From Branchinecta lynchi (lineage: Eukaryota; Arthropoda; Branchiopoda; Anostraca; Branchinectidae): a stretch of DNA of 64,000 bases. The stretch is from positions 23,179,252 to 23,243,251 of the forward strand of contig JAKZAP010000004.1 of assembly GCA_023053575.1 (NCBI GenBank), in the 5' to 3' direction. Under the pieces are notes generated by a model. That model was given only the letters and a program-made list of their open reading frames with translations. It did no database searches and was not told where the DNA came from. This document shows, piece by piece, positions 12,101 to 27,100 of this stretch. The stretch's first letter is position 1. The number at the start of each line of letters is the position of its first letter. The position numbers were made by a program, and so were the translations under genes.

Positions 12101-15100
12101 TAGGAAACGAAATCTACTTATTTTGAGCTCTTTACTTTCATTCAAACAAATATCGGTGCTATTGTCTATGCAGAGAAGACAGTCCGTAAAGTTTCTCCCT
12201 CGTTTTCGCGCTCCGTGACTTCAGTAGGCCCAAGTTTCTGTTTGATTAAAGAGGTCTTCGCTATCAAAAGGTAACTCTTACGTACCTTCAGTTCTTTCCC
12301 ACCCTAGTCATGTACACTATTTCAGCATAATCACTTACTGCATAGGTCTCCCTGCTCCTTGACATCTTCTCGGGCATGGTTGGGAAGGAGCAACGTTAGG
12401 TTGGAATCTTTTCTGTGGTAAGCAAAGAAGGAGGGGTGAAATTGACCCTTCAGCTATCCTTTTGCCGAATGCTGTCAATGTGTTGCAGAACAGTTATTTT
12501 GTTCGTCGAGTCTCTAAATTGGTTTGGTCTTTTTGGTTCGAAGAATTTAATTTTCAAACGCCTTTTTTGTCTATCTGTGACACACGCAAATACGTGTTAC
12601 CAGTGTTTACCTTGTACCCCAAACAGCACTCCCTAAGCCATTATTTCATTCTAGGAGCAGACAGAGGCTCCAGCATCGGTATCCACGACAACGACAACGT
12701 CCACAACCAAAGCTCCAGCATCTACAGTTCCGGCAACTACAGAGTCGCCAAAACTCATCCAGACCGAAGCCAAGGACGAAGTGACGAACGAAGTTATCCT
12801 TGTGAGCAAACCTGAGAATATCAGCTCGTCTGTATCCGTTGCCTCGGTAGAAAGTCCAGTAGTAGAATTGGAGGCTGAAAAATCAGAGGTGAACCTTGAA
12901 GCAAAACTGGATGAGCTTGCCGCTGCAAACGTAGAAGCGGAGTCTAAAGCTGATGAGCCCTTGACAGACAACGACGTTAGTGTCCCAGAACAAGAAGTGG
13001 CACGAGTCGACAAGGAAACACCAATTGTTCCTGAGTCAGAAGAATCAATTCCCCAGGGCGTTCCCCCCGCGTCCAACGACTTTGAAGAAGATTACCCTGT
13101 CGAAGACGCCTCAGTTTTCGAACAGCCAATCCGTGACGACACTGAACAAACAGACAACTTGAGTTCTGAGTTGGCAGATGAACCCATCGAAGCAGAGCCT
13201 GTGGATCCCCAAGAGTTGGCTGCCATGTTGGCTGCAGCTGAGAAGCAGTCCGGAGCTGCAGCAGCTCTTCCGTCAAAACTCATGAAGGAAACCAGACTTG
13301 TGGATATTGGGATTGATGAGGAAGTCGCTTTAGATAATAAAGGTGAAACCAGTTATATTAAGACTTTGGGTGACGGTATAAAGTTACTTTTTATTTGTGG
13401 TGAGGCTGTTTCTTGTATTCACTGAGCTCTTTCAGAAACATGTCTGTTTACAGCGTGAGATGTTTCTTGTTGCGCGTCTTTAACACACAGGTGTCACCCA
13501 GTTTTCAGGATTTAAAAGAATTGATTGTTTTCTCCCTAGAAACTTTCTTGCACAAGTTGCCGAAATAAGAACTACTAATTTGCTAGTAAACCCCACAGAT
13601 GGCCCAAAAGTCTCGAAGACGAATATCTTTTAGCGAATGTGACGCCAGTTGAGGAAACTTGTCCGTGTATCCTTGACCTCCTATTTTTTTTAGCACTATT
13701 TACGTTATGACTTCTAAGCTGCGCAATGGCCGTTACCGTATTCACACTTGAAATCCCATCAATGAGCTTGATGAAAATATAATAGTTGCGTTTTTGCAGA
13801 TACCATGGTATCTGTTACTACGGCTGCAGTTACGGTGCAATCTGATCCGCGGTTGCTCTGCAAAACGACTATTACCGAAGCTGCACTTTTCGAAGTCATT
13901 CGAAAAGAAAAACTGATATCCAGTTACATCACCAGGTGCTAAACTGCTTTCTCGCCAATTTGACAAAATTTGATGAAAGTGAGATGACTTTTCAGATACC
14001 ACGATCAGTTACCACGGTCGGACCGTGGTATCTGAAAATCCGGTACCACGATAACTGGCCAGATGTCAAGATAATTGAAAAACGCCTTTTGACCGTGGTA
14101 TCATATACCATGGTATCCGCAAAAACGCAATTAATGCCTACAGTCCTGGCGTCTGGTCTGATCTTCGATTTTTACCATTTCTCCAAGAACCTGTAGCCTA
14201 CTGCTCAAATTATCTAACATACAAAGAAGCATAGCGCAATCCACTGATCCTTTATGTTCGATCATCGTCCTTGCGCCACTAATTCCCTGCCCCCACCAAC
14301 AGTTCACAGTTCACGGGCAGATAGTCTTAAGTCCCAGCTTTTTTGAATTCACGCACCGTGGTTCGAACGACTTTTCTGTTTTTCCGTGACTGGTAGAAAC
14401 TCTGGAAATGACCGTAAAAAGAAAGGTATGCAGTTTTTATTTGCCAAACAATTCGTCAGTGTCGAATCGTATTTCTAGTCAAGTGGCCTGCTGGTTGGTG
14501 TTCGTGCTATCATGAAAATGCTAAATATCGGTAAATTAGTTATAGACATTGCCATCACTATTAACATCATCACCAATGCGCCGGCGGGAGAGCGAGGTGA
14601 GGTCTAATCTTTGAACGCGGAACGGCGCTGACGGCGTGTCAGCCATCTTCACGCCGGAATGCAAATTGAAGATCATACATTTTCATGAGTCAAACTTGAC
14701 CATGCTAGAGTCGTTTTCACATTATAGAATGCGCACAGGCCATGCGCGCCTGACCTACTTGGCAGGAAGAGGCTGTGTGGCGAATAGCGCGGTGGGTTAC
14801 GGGTTGCTGCGAGTGTGTGGCGGCAGATCTGGGTTGAAGCAACGTGTCATCAGGTTCATCCTCTCTTGGTATTTCCCTCAAGCATACCGGTTTCGTGACC
14901 AGAGTTAAACGATACTTCGCTTAAAGGTTCACGGATTAGGCTCAAGTACGCAAACCCTGTTAAGAATCAGTTATTCACATAGCTAGGCATAACAAGACCT
15001 AAGGTCTCCATGGGATCCCAGAAATCTAATATTTGATCCAGATCTGGGTCTGGTCTTCGCCAGACCCAGTCTTCGCTAGGCTAATCATTAGAGAAAACCA

Positions 15101-18100
15101 AGTTCAGATATATCTCTATAAGCCACATCTATTTGGACGGTACTGACCGAAACTTCCTGCTTTACTTCTGCCAAATTTCCGGTTTCGGCCGAATTCCGAG
15201 CGAACTACTTGTCCAGCAAAACAAATTCAGAATCAAATTCAGCGTACGGTATCTGGCTATCCCTATAAAGAACATCTAATCAATTTCAACTAAAACTTTA
15301 GCTCCTAAAAATAACGGTTACAACCGGATTCCGGATGAATTATATGTCTGGTTAAAAAATGATTGTCATACACAGACTCAGCGTCTCTTCTTACCTCAAA
15401 ATCTGACATCTAATCAAACTTCAAATAAGACTTAATACTTTTAACAAATTTTCCAGTTTTGGCCGGATTCCGGGCGAATTAGTTGTCCGGGTACAAAATA
15501 CTTTTCACATAAGTGTTCAGCATATCTCCTTACCCTAAACCAAACATTTAATCAACTTCGAATGAAACTTTTACTTTTAACCAACTTTCTGGATTTCACC
15601 GGATTCCGGGTGAACTACTTGTCGGACGAGAAAATGTTTTGCATATTCCTGTTCAGCATGTCTACTTACTCCATAATCGACTATCACGTTAGCTATTTAA
15701 AAATATTTTGTTTGCCCCTTAATTTGAACCCCCACCCCTAAATGTAGGGCTACAGAGCCCATCTACGAACTTGACCTTACCCTTGACCTAAAGAGTCCTC
15801 ACACCAAGTTTCATCAAGATATCTCATTCGCTTCGAGAGTTATCGTGCGAACAAACGGACAGACGGAAGGACGGACAGACGGAAGGACGGACAGACGGAC
15901 AATTTTTACGACGTCATAGGTATCCCTCCACTTACGTTTTGGGATCCCCAAAACCGGATGCAAATGCAACGGTTCACTGTTCCGCCATTTCCGCATAGGC
16001 TAACTGTTTTGCAGTTGTATGAAAGATCTTCCAAACTTGCGGTAGTCAGAGATGGGCGAATCCGGAATCGGATTCGAATCCAGGATTCGTCTTTTTGGTC
16101 GGATTCCAATCTTCTGCTTGTCAGGCTGGATTGGGATTCAGTCTTGGATTCCAAACCCTGAATCTCACGGATCCGCTCCAATTTTTAATCTTTTTCCAGT
16201 TTTTACTCACTGTTAATTATTTGTTGTACTTAACGAGCCCCAAACTCCTTCCTGGTTGCGAAGAGCAAACCTACTATAACAACCTCACATAAAAACCTTG
16301 AAATATGGTTTAGATCGCCTAATTAACTGTCTCATGTGCCTTAGGCATCAGTACTTTTTATCACCCCTGACTTTTAAACTGTAATCAATTACATGACCTG
16401 ATTTCTGTTAAGGTTGGAATCGAACCCTCAGCACGAAAAGGTGGATTCGGGTTCATACCTAGCCCTGAATTCGGATTCGAATCGTTTCATTATCGGATTC
16501 TCGCCCATCTCTGGTGGTAGTTGGAGAGAATTTCAAATACTAAAGAACAGCCAAAAATTGCATTCTGTCAATAAACAACTTACAGGCTTCTGGGACTCTG
16601 AAGTTATTTTGCAGCCAGACAGTAGCAGCGTGTCTTTTCCGTCCAGTGTTGCTCAATGCTTGACACATGGTCGAGCAGCAAGAGATTCTATTTTCCTTTT
16701 TGGGTTGAAATTAGACACCCCCCCCCCCCCAATGTTATCGGTCAGCCGGTAAGAAACAGGAATCGACGCAATTTTTTTTCTCAAATATAGTCTTTTTTAT
16801 TTGACGGTGCAAAACGGATAAGTCAGCTACATTTTGTTAGAGCTATATTTTCAGGCTCAGGCCGGAACAGTGTTTTGTTTTCAGAAAGTCGGTAAAATTA
16901 ACTAGCCAGTCGCTAAAGACCTGACCCCCTCCCCGCTCCCGTCCATTTTGGCTAGAAACGCCCCTGGCTCTGTTGTGAGCAAAACAATAAATTAATCAGG
17001 TCTTGTCTCTTGTGAGAAGAAAATCGTAACGATAAGCTATCTTTATTTTTTCGAAAATCCACATTTAAGATTCGATAAAGCTCTGGAATCCCGGCAACCC
17101 TCGAGCTCTGAATATAGAATGACTAAGTGGTATTTACAAATCCATGTCTGGTTCTCACTTTTAAGATACGTGGATAGCAAAAAGCGCCGAATGTGCGCCG
17201 AAATTCAGGGAAGTCTGCGAAAATGGCGCAATGCTCACACCTGAAAAAATTTAAACCGGAGCCGCCTAAAGAAACCGCCCAAATGGTGCAAATGCGCACC
17301 ATCTGCCACTCGTGATTTTAAAGAAGGAAAAAGACGTCCTGGATGAATTCAAATTACGCAGTCTAGCTTCGAATTTTGAGAGCCTGTTGTAAGAAAATGA
17401 AAATCCCTCAAGCCCCGTTCACAAGCATGCCTAGCCAAGCACTAATGCCTAGGCACGTATCAAGCATCGCCGTTCACACCCATGCCTAGAGAAAGATTTT
17501 GGTTCGTCGGTGCCTGGCTAAGCTTGGGCACGTGTCTAAGCATTTGGGCTTGGCTAGGCATGCTTCTGAACGCGGCTTCACCAGAGTCAAACTAATTCAG
17601 TGTCTTCGTATGCAAGGTAAAACAAGACCAACGGTTTAGTTTGGATCCCAAAAATTCGGTATTTGATCCAGACAACTGGGTTTTGTCTTTGCGAGATCTG
17701 GTCTTCACCAGACTCCTTGAACATTTTTACTATTAAAATTTAGAAACAGATTAAGGCCAAATAGCTAATCATTTGAGAAAACCAAGTTCGGATATGGATT
17801 CATCATGTGTTTTTACCCCTATAAGTCATATATATTTTGATGAAACCGATCGAAATTTCCTGCGTCAATTCTGCGAATTTTCTGGTCCGGCAAAGTTCTG
17901 AAACTACTTGTCCGGTGAAAAAATAAAGCTAAAAAACGAACTTATTGTATCTCCTTACCCCTATATATCCAATATCTAATCAAAACTTAACGTATAACAA
18001 ATTGTCGATTTTAGCTGGATTCCGGGCGAACTATATGTCCGGATAAAAATGATTGTCACATACTGATTCAGCTTCTCTTCTTACCACGAAATCGGACATC

Positions 18101-21100
18101 TAATCAACTACAAGTACAACTTTTGCTTTTAACAAATTTTCCGGTTGGCCGGATTCCGGGTGAACTATATGTCCGGTTAGAAAATAATTTGCACATAAGT
18201 GTTCCGCATGTCTTCTTAGCCCTAGAGATCTAACATGTAATCAACTTCAAATAAAACTTTTACTTTCAACAAACTTTCAGGTTTTGGCTGGATTCCGGGC
18301 GAACTAATTGTCCGACGAGAAAACGGTTTTCATAATCGTGTTCAGCATGTCTTCTTACCCCCAAATCGACTATCTCATTAGCTGTTGAAAAATATCTTGC
18401 TTGCCCCTTAATTTGAACCCCCTCTCCCACCCCTAAATATAGAGCTCCATCTACGAACTCGACCTTTCCCTTGAACCAAAGGATCCTCACATCAAGTTTC
18501 TTCAAATTACCTCCTTCCCTTCGAGAGTTATCGTGCTCACAGACGGACAGACGGACAACTTTTGCGATGCCATAGGTATCCTGTTGAGATCCCAAAAATA
18601 GGCTATGTTTCAGTTAAACTTTAACTATGTCCCCTTGGTATGGTTTTACTCATAACAAGGACCAAAGCCGGCTGTTTTGTCTTTCCATTGGCTGACGCTG
18701 CCGAAAGTATTTTTACCTTTCTTTCGTCTTGGCAGTAAAACGTCAGATTAAATTCGACTCGCCTTTTTTCAGCTCTACTTGTAACACGATCCCATTTTAC
18801 GGTCAAGATCCACTTCTCTTTAGGGAATCATCGACCATAGAAATGGCTATTGTTTTCAAGACTACTCAAACTTGCATTTTCTCTTCCAAAATTTTGCTCT
18901 TGCTTCAACGAAATAGAGTGTTTTATAAATAACTCTCGTTTGCATGAAGGGTCACTGCACTGAGCTTGTCGTATACGCTTATGGCGAGCAGATTTACCAG
19001 AGTAAATCTGCTAATTTTTGGCTCAGTGCCCCTTCAGCGCTGACAGCGTGGTCAAAAGTAATTATTTGTATATTTATTTATTATCACCAAAAGCGGTAAG
19101 TCGTTAAGACTTGTCACTAAAATAAATTTTAAATATCGGGCACTAATAATAAAATGATTGTGTCTCTATTGCTCTAAGAAATCCAAACTACGGTCCTAGT
19201 CAGTACATTTTGTGTTTCAATCTGGACCTCATCCAAATCATGTTTCGGTTTGGATATCCAGTTTCGAAACTGGATATCCAGTTTCGATTGGAGGAGGGGC
19301 ATGATTAATAGCATGCTCAGGCCCCATGGGCTTTTACTCCGGACCTGTCTAACGCCACCGCATCGGCCCAAAGGACGTACTGATTAATTTGCTGTTAGCT
19401 TCGAACCATACTACGGAAACTTGGAAGATATTTATTTCTTCGAAACTGCTCATTAAACTGGAGCTCGCTATCAAGCTTTAATCTCTCTTCTAGTGGACCT
19501 GCTGATTCTCAGGTATAAAGGCGAGGCTGTTTTAGCTTCTTTTTTTGAGATCCCGAAACGTAAGTGGTGGGACACCTATAACATAGCAAAAGTTGTCCAT
19601 CTGTCCGTCCGTCTGTGAGCACGATAACTCTCGGAGGGAATGAATTATTTTGATGAAACTTGGTGTGAGGATTCTTTGGGTCAAGTGTAAGGTCAAGTTC
19701 GTAGATGGGCTCTGTAGCCGTACATTTAGGGGTGGGGATTCAAATTAAAGGGCAAACAAAATATTTTTAAACAGATAATGTGATAGTCGATTATGAGGTA
19801 AGAAGACATGTTGAACACGATTATGAAAACCATTTTCTCGCCAGACAAGTGGTTCGTGCGGAATCAGACCAAAACCGGAAAATTTGTTAAAAGTAGAAGT
19901 TTTATTTGTAGTTGATTAGATATCCGATTCATGGCTAAGAAGAGATGCTGAATCCGTATGTGCCAATCATTTTTTTACCAGGGCATACAGTTCGGTCGGA
20001 ATCCGGCTGGAACTTTGTTGTAAGTTAAACTCGTATTTGAATATAGGGAATATAGTTCGATATAGGAAAGAGAAGATACGCTGAATTCGTTTTTAAGCTA
20101 TCGTTTTTCGCCACACAAGTAATTGGCAGAAGTAAGGCAGGAAGTTTTCGTCAAAATAAATATGACTTGTAGAGGTAAACACACATGCTGAATCCATATC
20201 TGAACTTGGTTTTCTCAGATGATTAGCTATTTGGCATTAATCTGTTCCTGAATTTTAGTATTAAAGTGCTCAAGGAGTCTGGCGAAGACTGGATCTGGCG
20301 AAGACAAGACCCAATCGTCTGGATCAAATATTGAATTTTTGGGATCCCATCGAAACCTTTGGTCTTGTTGTTTACGCTGTGGGGTAGGGTAGGTCAAAAT
20401 TCTGGCCGAAGCTCAGGCTACAAAAGGCCCATTGTCTCAGTCCCCCAAACTAAACAGTAGATGGAAAGCCTATACACAACTAATTAAAGCACTGCTCATT
20501 ATAACACCTATTTTCATGTTCTTCCAAATGGAAAGCTGTCAAGTTTCCCGTCCGCAGGAACTTGTACAGTTCCTTCACGAAGACCTTTCTCGAAACAGCA
20601 TGCAGGCCTACCACCAAAGAGTCGAGTCCATCTTCTATTGGTTTTGGGTTTGGCCACACAAAAGAAAATTCTAGTTGTTCATCTTTAGTTGTGAGTTTAT
20701 GCTTTATTTGGGTCTCATTTGTGGCTTATACTGTGTGAAAAGATGATGCCACTCCCGTAATTCATTGACATCTGAGGCGTTAAGGTGGTACCAATTACTG
20801 TGAGGTTTTGATTTGTCATGTGAACTCTACACCACAAATTAAGTTTGTTCCACCGCTTAATCCTTCGTTTTTTGTGTTTTTTACGTTCGAAATGTACCGA
20901 TTTCCTCAGCTGTGAAAATAGCTACAGACCTTGAGGGATTCGCTGATCACTTAACATCTAAAAGATGCAAAAATAGATAATGTATGAATTATGAACAAAA
21001 AATCATGAAAAACTTTAATAAGTCCAAAAGTGTGTCGACTAAGTTGTATCGGAATTCCATACAGTCGTGATGTACTCGTGACATCATGGGATTGAAGGAC

Positions 21101-24100
21101 CCACATAGGATTTATTGCCCCTAGGTCGTTTTATAAATGTAAACGTGACCAGCGCCTCGCTGGCCGCTCGGCTCTCTATATATATATTCAAATATATATT
21201 CACCGATAGGACTAAACTAAATACTTTAATTTTCTGAGCTAAAATAGATCGAATGAGTTTCACATCATGCTTGTATGGAATTCCTATACAACTTAAATAG
21301 ACCTCCAAAAGTCTTAATACTGAACAAACCAAGGGTCAGCCTTCCTTGCGATCAAGTTGACTAAATTTTCCTGGATTTATCCAAGAAGTCTACGGTTACA
21401 AAGAACTGGGTAGTTACGGAGATCATTGACCCTTCGCTTTTAGTATGTGTTAGGACATTTCACTGCTGGTGTCTTTTATTAGAACATGACTGATGGTTCT
21501 CTAAGCTAGAAAACTAGGCTAAGAACGTGTTCCAACATCCTACCAGTAGCTACTAGAATCTGTCGTTCCAGTCCGTATATAAAGGTTGGACGACCGTGGT
21601 AGATGTTGGAAATTATAAATAGCAGGTTGCTAAACACTCCAAGAGTTTAATCTTGAAAGTTGCGTAGCCTACAGTTGTGTAACAGTTCCCTTTATCGCTT
21701 TTAACTAATAATCAGGTAGTCTCCTTCTTTTTGTATCTGCTATTTGTTCTCAGTTCGGCATTTTCTTAGATTGTTAAATTTCTTACTTTATTCGTATTGA
21801 ATAGCTGTGCTTCTTAGTTTGTCGTTGTTTAATGATTTTCTCATTTGTCGATGATTTGGAATTAAACTAGACCTACGTTGCCCGGGCAACGTGAAGTGTT
21901 GCGGCAACCTTTGCCCGGCTTCGCCGACTAAAGTGTTGCGAGAGCAACACTTTGGTTTTGTTTCTTCGCTGTCGGTTAAATGCTGAAATTGTCAACTTAT
22001 CGAAGCTTTTAAAACGGTATGTTCTAAAAAGAATAATCACATGATCAAAAGCTGTTCTTTAGCGTTGTAAAACCAACAACAAAACAATATCGGAAGAAGG
22101 GACTACATTGACTTTGCGGTCAGTTGAACTTTATCCTTTTCAATCGTAGATATCGTGACGGATGAAAACTTGGAACAATATCTTGTATAATCTAGTTGGT
22201 ATTATAAAGCTATCCGTAACGTTTCAGGATTAAAATACCATAGATGACACTATTAATTATTACAAAACTACCTTATTTTTTTACGTTACCGTATCGTTTG
22301 TACCAGTTGCGTAAACATTTAATCCTAGGTTATAGCGATAGACCATCGATACAAACTTTCTTACCGTCATATTTACAGAAATCGAATACAATGTGCACCA
22401 ATTTTCAAAAATTTCTAGCCCCTCGTGAACCGATTCTTACTTAGAAGTCCCTCTCCGGTGACTGACATCAAATTCACCGGAAACAAATAATGGATACAAC
22501 AGCTAGCAAAAGTTGCTAACCCCTCATCGCTGAAGATGATTATAGCATAAAAGCCGATTACTACTTACAAGTCCCATGCATGTCTTACAATTGGGAAAAA
22601 AATTGTTCTTACCATCGAATACACCTGAAACAAATAACAGGTATACCAACTAGCAAAAGCTGCAAACTCCTCATTGCCGAAGATGATTATGAGCTAACAG
22701 TCGACGGTTGCTTACAGTCAACTGTTGCTTAGAAGTCCCTTACATGTCTCACAACTGGTATCGCCTATTTTTGGTTTCAGTGTGTACCTAACTCCTGAAG
22801 TTGTCAACCCCTTGAAACTTTCATTCTGGTTTATCTCATGAAGGATTTTTGTTAAAAAAAATGGATGACATATACTTTGATCAGCTCACCAAGGGCTATC
22901 GATTGCCCTAACCACAACAAAAGAATATCGGAAAAAGGTACTAAATTGTCTTTGCAGTCGGTTGAACTTTATCCTTTTCAATCGTAGACATCGTGACGGA
23001 TGAAAGCTTGGAACAATATCCTATATAATCTAGTTGGTATTATAAAGCTATCAGTAACTTTTCAGGATTAAAATACCATAGATGACACTATTAATTATTA
23101 CAAAACTACCTTATTTTTTTACATTACCGTATCGTTTGTACCCGTTGCGTAAACAGTAAATCCTAGGTTACAGATAGACCATCGATACAAACTTTCTTAC
23201 CGTCAGATTTATATAAATCGAATACAATGTGCAACAATTTGCACAAATTTCTAGCCCCTCGTGCACCGATTCTACTGATGAGTCCCTTTCCCGTGATAGA
23301 CATCAAGCTCACCGGATAAAAATAATGGGTACACCGGCTAGCAAAAGTTGCAAACACCTCATCGCTGAAGATTTTTGTAGCATAACAGCCGATTATTACT
23401 AACAAGTCCCTTGCATGTCTTACAATTGGGAACCAAGCTGTTCTTACCATCAAATGACAGGTCCGACAACTAGCGAAAGCTGCAAACCCCTCAATGCCGA
23501 AGATGATTATGAGGTAACAGTCGACTGTCGCGTACAAGTCCCCTACATGTCTCACAACTGGTATCGCCTATTTTCGGTTTCAGTGTGTACCTTACTACTG
23601 AAGTTGTCAACCCCTTGAAACTTTCAAACTGGTATATTTCATGATGGAATTTTTGTGCCAAAAAATGGATGACATATACTTTGATCAGCTCAACAGCGGC
23701 TATCGATTGCCGTCGAAAAAAAAATTCTACATGTCTTAGTTCAAAAGTTGACTTTTTTGCCGTAGGCCAACTTTCTAACGTCACCACTTAGAAAGGAGCA
23801 AAGGATAAGCTCTAGTTTCTTTAGCAATGAGAGAACTTCTAAAGTTTAAGAGTTCATCTGATACCATTTCTCTACCGCAAACCCAAGTGCAAAAAACTGA
23901 ATGATAAACTCAGCTGAAATCGCGTACACAAATGGATAGTTGCGTAAACAGTTAATCCTAGGTTACAGCGATAGACCATCGATACAAACTTTCTACCGTC
24001 AGGTTTATAGAAATCGAATACAATGTGCACCAATTTACAAAAGTTCTAGCCCCTCGTGAACCGATTCTTACTTACAAGTCTCTCTCCCGTGATAGACATC

Positions 24101-27100
24101 AAGTTCACCGGATAAAAATAATGGGTACACTAGCGAGCAGAAGTTGTAAACCCCTCATCCCTGAAGATGATTGTAGCATACAATGTGCACCCAATTGCAA
24201 AAATTCCTAGCCACTCGTGAACCGATTCCTACTTACAAGTCCCTCTCCCGTGATATACATTAACCCTTAAACGAAAACAAATAATGGGTACACCAGCTAG
24301 CAAAAGTTGCAAACCCATCATCGCAGAAGATGATTGTAGCATAACAGCCGATTATTACTTACAAGTCCCTTGCATATCTTACCATTGGGAACCAAATTGT
24401 TCTTACCATCGAATACACCGGAAACAAATAACAGGTACACCAACTAGCAAAAGCGGCAAACCCCTCATTACCAAAGATGATTATGAGCCAACAGTCGACT
24501 GTTGCTTAAAAGTCCCCTACATGTCTCATAACAGGTATCGCCTATTTTTGTTTTCGTGTACCTTACTACTGAAGTTGTCAACCCCTTTGAAATTTTCAAA
24601 CTGGTGTATCTCATGAAGGAATTTTTGTACCAAAAAATGGATGAAATATACTTTGATCAGCTCATCAATGGCTATCGATTGCCGTCGAAAAAAAAATTCT
24701 ACCTGTCTTAGTTCAAAAGTTGACTTTTTTGCCGTAGGCCAACTTTCTAACGTCCCGACTTAAAAAGGAGCAAAGGATAAGCTCTAGTTTCTTTAGCAAT
24801 GAGAGAACTTTTAAAGTTTAAGGGGCACATCTGATACCGTTACTCTACCGCAAACCCAAGTGCAAAAAATTTTTTTTATAAACTCAGCTGGAATCGTCGC
24901 AGACATGGACAGAAACAATAGATGGCAGCACTTTCGGACCCGTGGGAAAAAGCCACTTTTTTGTCTCTGTAGATTTTTCTATTTATCACTCAAAGAAGAT
25001 ATGTTGGCTGTGGGGCCGGGTAACTGCCGCATATATTTAACACTTATAGATTTTAGTCCATCTTCAATTTGAAACTGGTGCCTGCCTGCTAGCGTGCTAG
25101 AACGGAGCTTTCCACTCGAAAGCAGAAACATGGTTTGATGAAACGAAAGGTTCGCTACACAACTTGAGATGGTCCTCTCCGACATAGGCTATACAACTCC
25201 ACTTCACTTCGCAAACCGTAGGCTCTGGCTCGATGACAAGCAAAAACCATCCTTATTGGCCCCAGGCAAGAGTTCTACGGAGCTTTCCAAAATGTAATGT
25301 CATATTCATCAATCCGGCCTAAGGTCCACACTTTCCGTAAAAACCGCACAGGTTAGACCCTTCCCAGTTACCAGGAATAAAATGAAATCGGAGTCATAGG
25401 AAAAAAAAAAAAAAAAAAAAAAAAAAAACAGGACAAAACCAAAGTGTTGCTCTCGCAACACAATTATGAAAAATAAATTTAAGTTTTCCGTCAATAATTA
25501 CGTTTCTGTAGCAATGCCCCGAATCTACATGCTTAGACTAGCCCAGTTTAACATATAGCCTTTTTTCTGTTTTACTTATTTTTCTTTTTTTTAGTCACAA
25601 CATTTGCAGACCAGTGTTCATCCCGACCAGCTTCTTCCCTCTGCTCAAAGGTTCTTCCTTACAACATGACCAAGCTCCCAAACATCGTTGGAGACACGAC
25701 TGACGCTGAGCGCGCCTTAAGCCTGCCCTATTTCGACATGGTCATCAAGGCCGGTTGCCACCCGAGGGCGGCTCAATATGCCTGCGCCGTTCTTGAGCCA
25801 CCGTGTGTGGACGGACAGGCTGTGCCGCCGTGCAAGAAATTCTGCAGAGGTAAGATATAAGCCAATGTGATAACAGTTTTTTATTTCTTACCCACATTAG
25901 TTACACAGTCAGAATTTTGATGGGGTGCGCATCGCATCACTGTGTTAAATATTATGACGGATTCCGAGGTGAATAATTCTTCGTGCCGAGGGACAGGCGC
26001 CGTAGAATCGGAAACGTCACCACAGCAGACGTTGTTGATTGGTTCACATAGGATTTGAGTCAATTTTGGATTTGTTTAGGTGACTTTTCTTGTCTTTCTT
26101 GTTATAGAATATCGTGACCCTTTAAGTGTTACCTTTTCGAGAGACATAACGCCGGAAAGGGTTATACAAAAATATTCTCAGGATCCGGCGTAGCATTTAA
26201 TACAAGGATGCGCATTCATGTGTTAAATGCTACCAAAGTTCTCATACTGCACTTTAGACTTGTGAAGTGATCAAGGCATGTTCCTAAGATAATAATCGAA
26301 AAAGTGCTTTAAATATATACGAATTATTTGCAGCAAGAGTCTAGTATGCTTTGTCGTCTGGTATGCTTTAATTATCATAAAACAAAACGTGTCGCTGAAA
26401 ACGTCACCTGTCCGAAGTGCGGTGTAGGAAGTTTAGATTTATTTTTATTGTTTTTTAAAACAAAATTTTGTAAGCGTACTGGATTGTCATAAAAGCCCGT
26501 GCCGAGCGTTGCAATGGGGTCGGATCTACCATCAGGGAAGAATTTTGGGGTTGTAGCACGGCATTGCCAGTTAATGACGTATTCCAAAACTTGCAGTTTT
26601 CTTATAAAAGTGGGGGAAAAGATTTGGAATAAGACATTCTTTTTATTTGTTTTCATAGTTTCAGCCCAAGCTGACTGCGATCAGGTTTTGCATTAAGCTG
26701 GTGCGTCAACTATTCTAGCGATATTTCAGCCCTTCTTGACAAGAGTCCTCTTCAAGCTCAAGCTAGAAGAGCGACCTTGTGAATAAAACATAACTATTGT
26801 ATCCGTTTAAAGCAGTTAAATAGCTTTAATTTTCTGCTAATATTTTAGTTGTGATAAGATAGCCTAGTTTGCCGATACCTTGCCCATACAAATTGGCGGC
26901 CACATCAGTTACATTTGATGTCGCGACCATCCTTGAATATCCTTAGTTACTTTTCTCGGACCTGTCTAGAAATTGAAGACTTGTTTTTTTGTTTTTTTTT
27001 AACATTAAACACTTTTTGCCCTTGGATTTTTATATTTGTATTTTGGTGTTCAACGAAACATAAAGCATTTAAAAAAAAATATATATTTATCGTGCAGGAT

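Larger units (their letters stand above)
21873..25462. repeat. Region bracketed by inverted GTGTTGC-GCAACAC hairpins, with three ~840-bp tandem units
   Basis: AAAGTGTTGCGAGAGCAACA at 21931 and its inverse ending CTCTCGCAACAC at 25462 flank the block. Inside are three direct repeats: unit landmarks TTGCGTAAAC at about 22308, 23146 and 23939, and GAACTTTATCCTTTTCAATC at 22126 and 22963. Unit 3 has an internal 159-bp duplication (CCTCGTGAACCGATTC at about 24052 and 24211). A 28-A run (25401-25428) sits just inside the right hairpin. Frames within the units are short and broken by stops. Confidence 0.7.

Noticed and set aside
14636..14908. 90-codon frame as a separate gene or exon
   Set aside because: No recognisable motif, no phase-compatible splice borders, no repeat relatives.
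15840..15905. GACGGA/GACAGA tract as a CRISPR-like or regulatory array
   Set aside because: It is a simple-sequence part of the GGGATCCC-ended repeat and recurs in the same place in the other copies.
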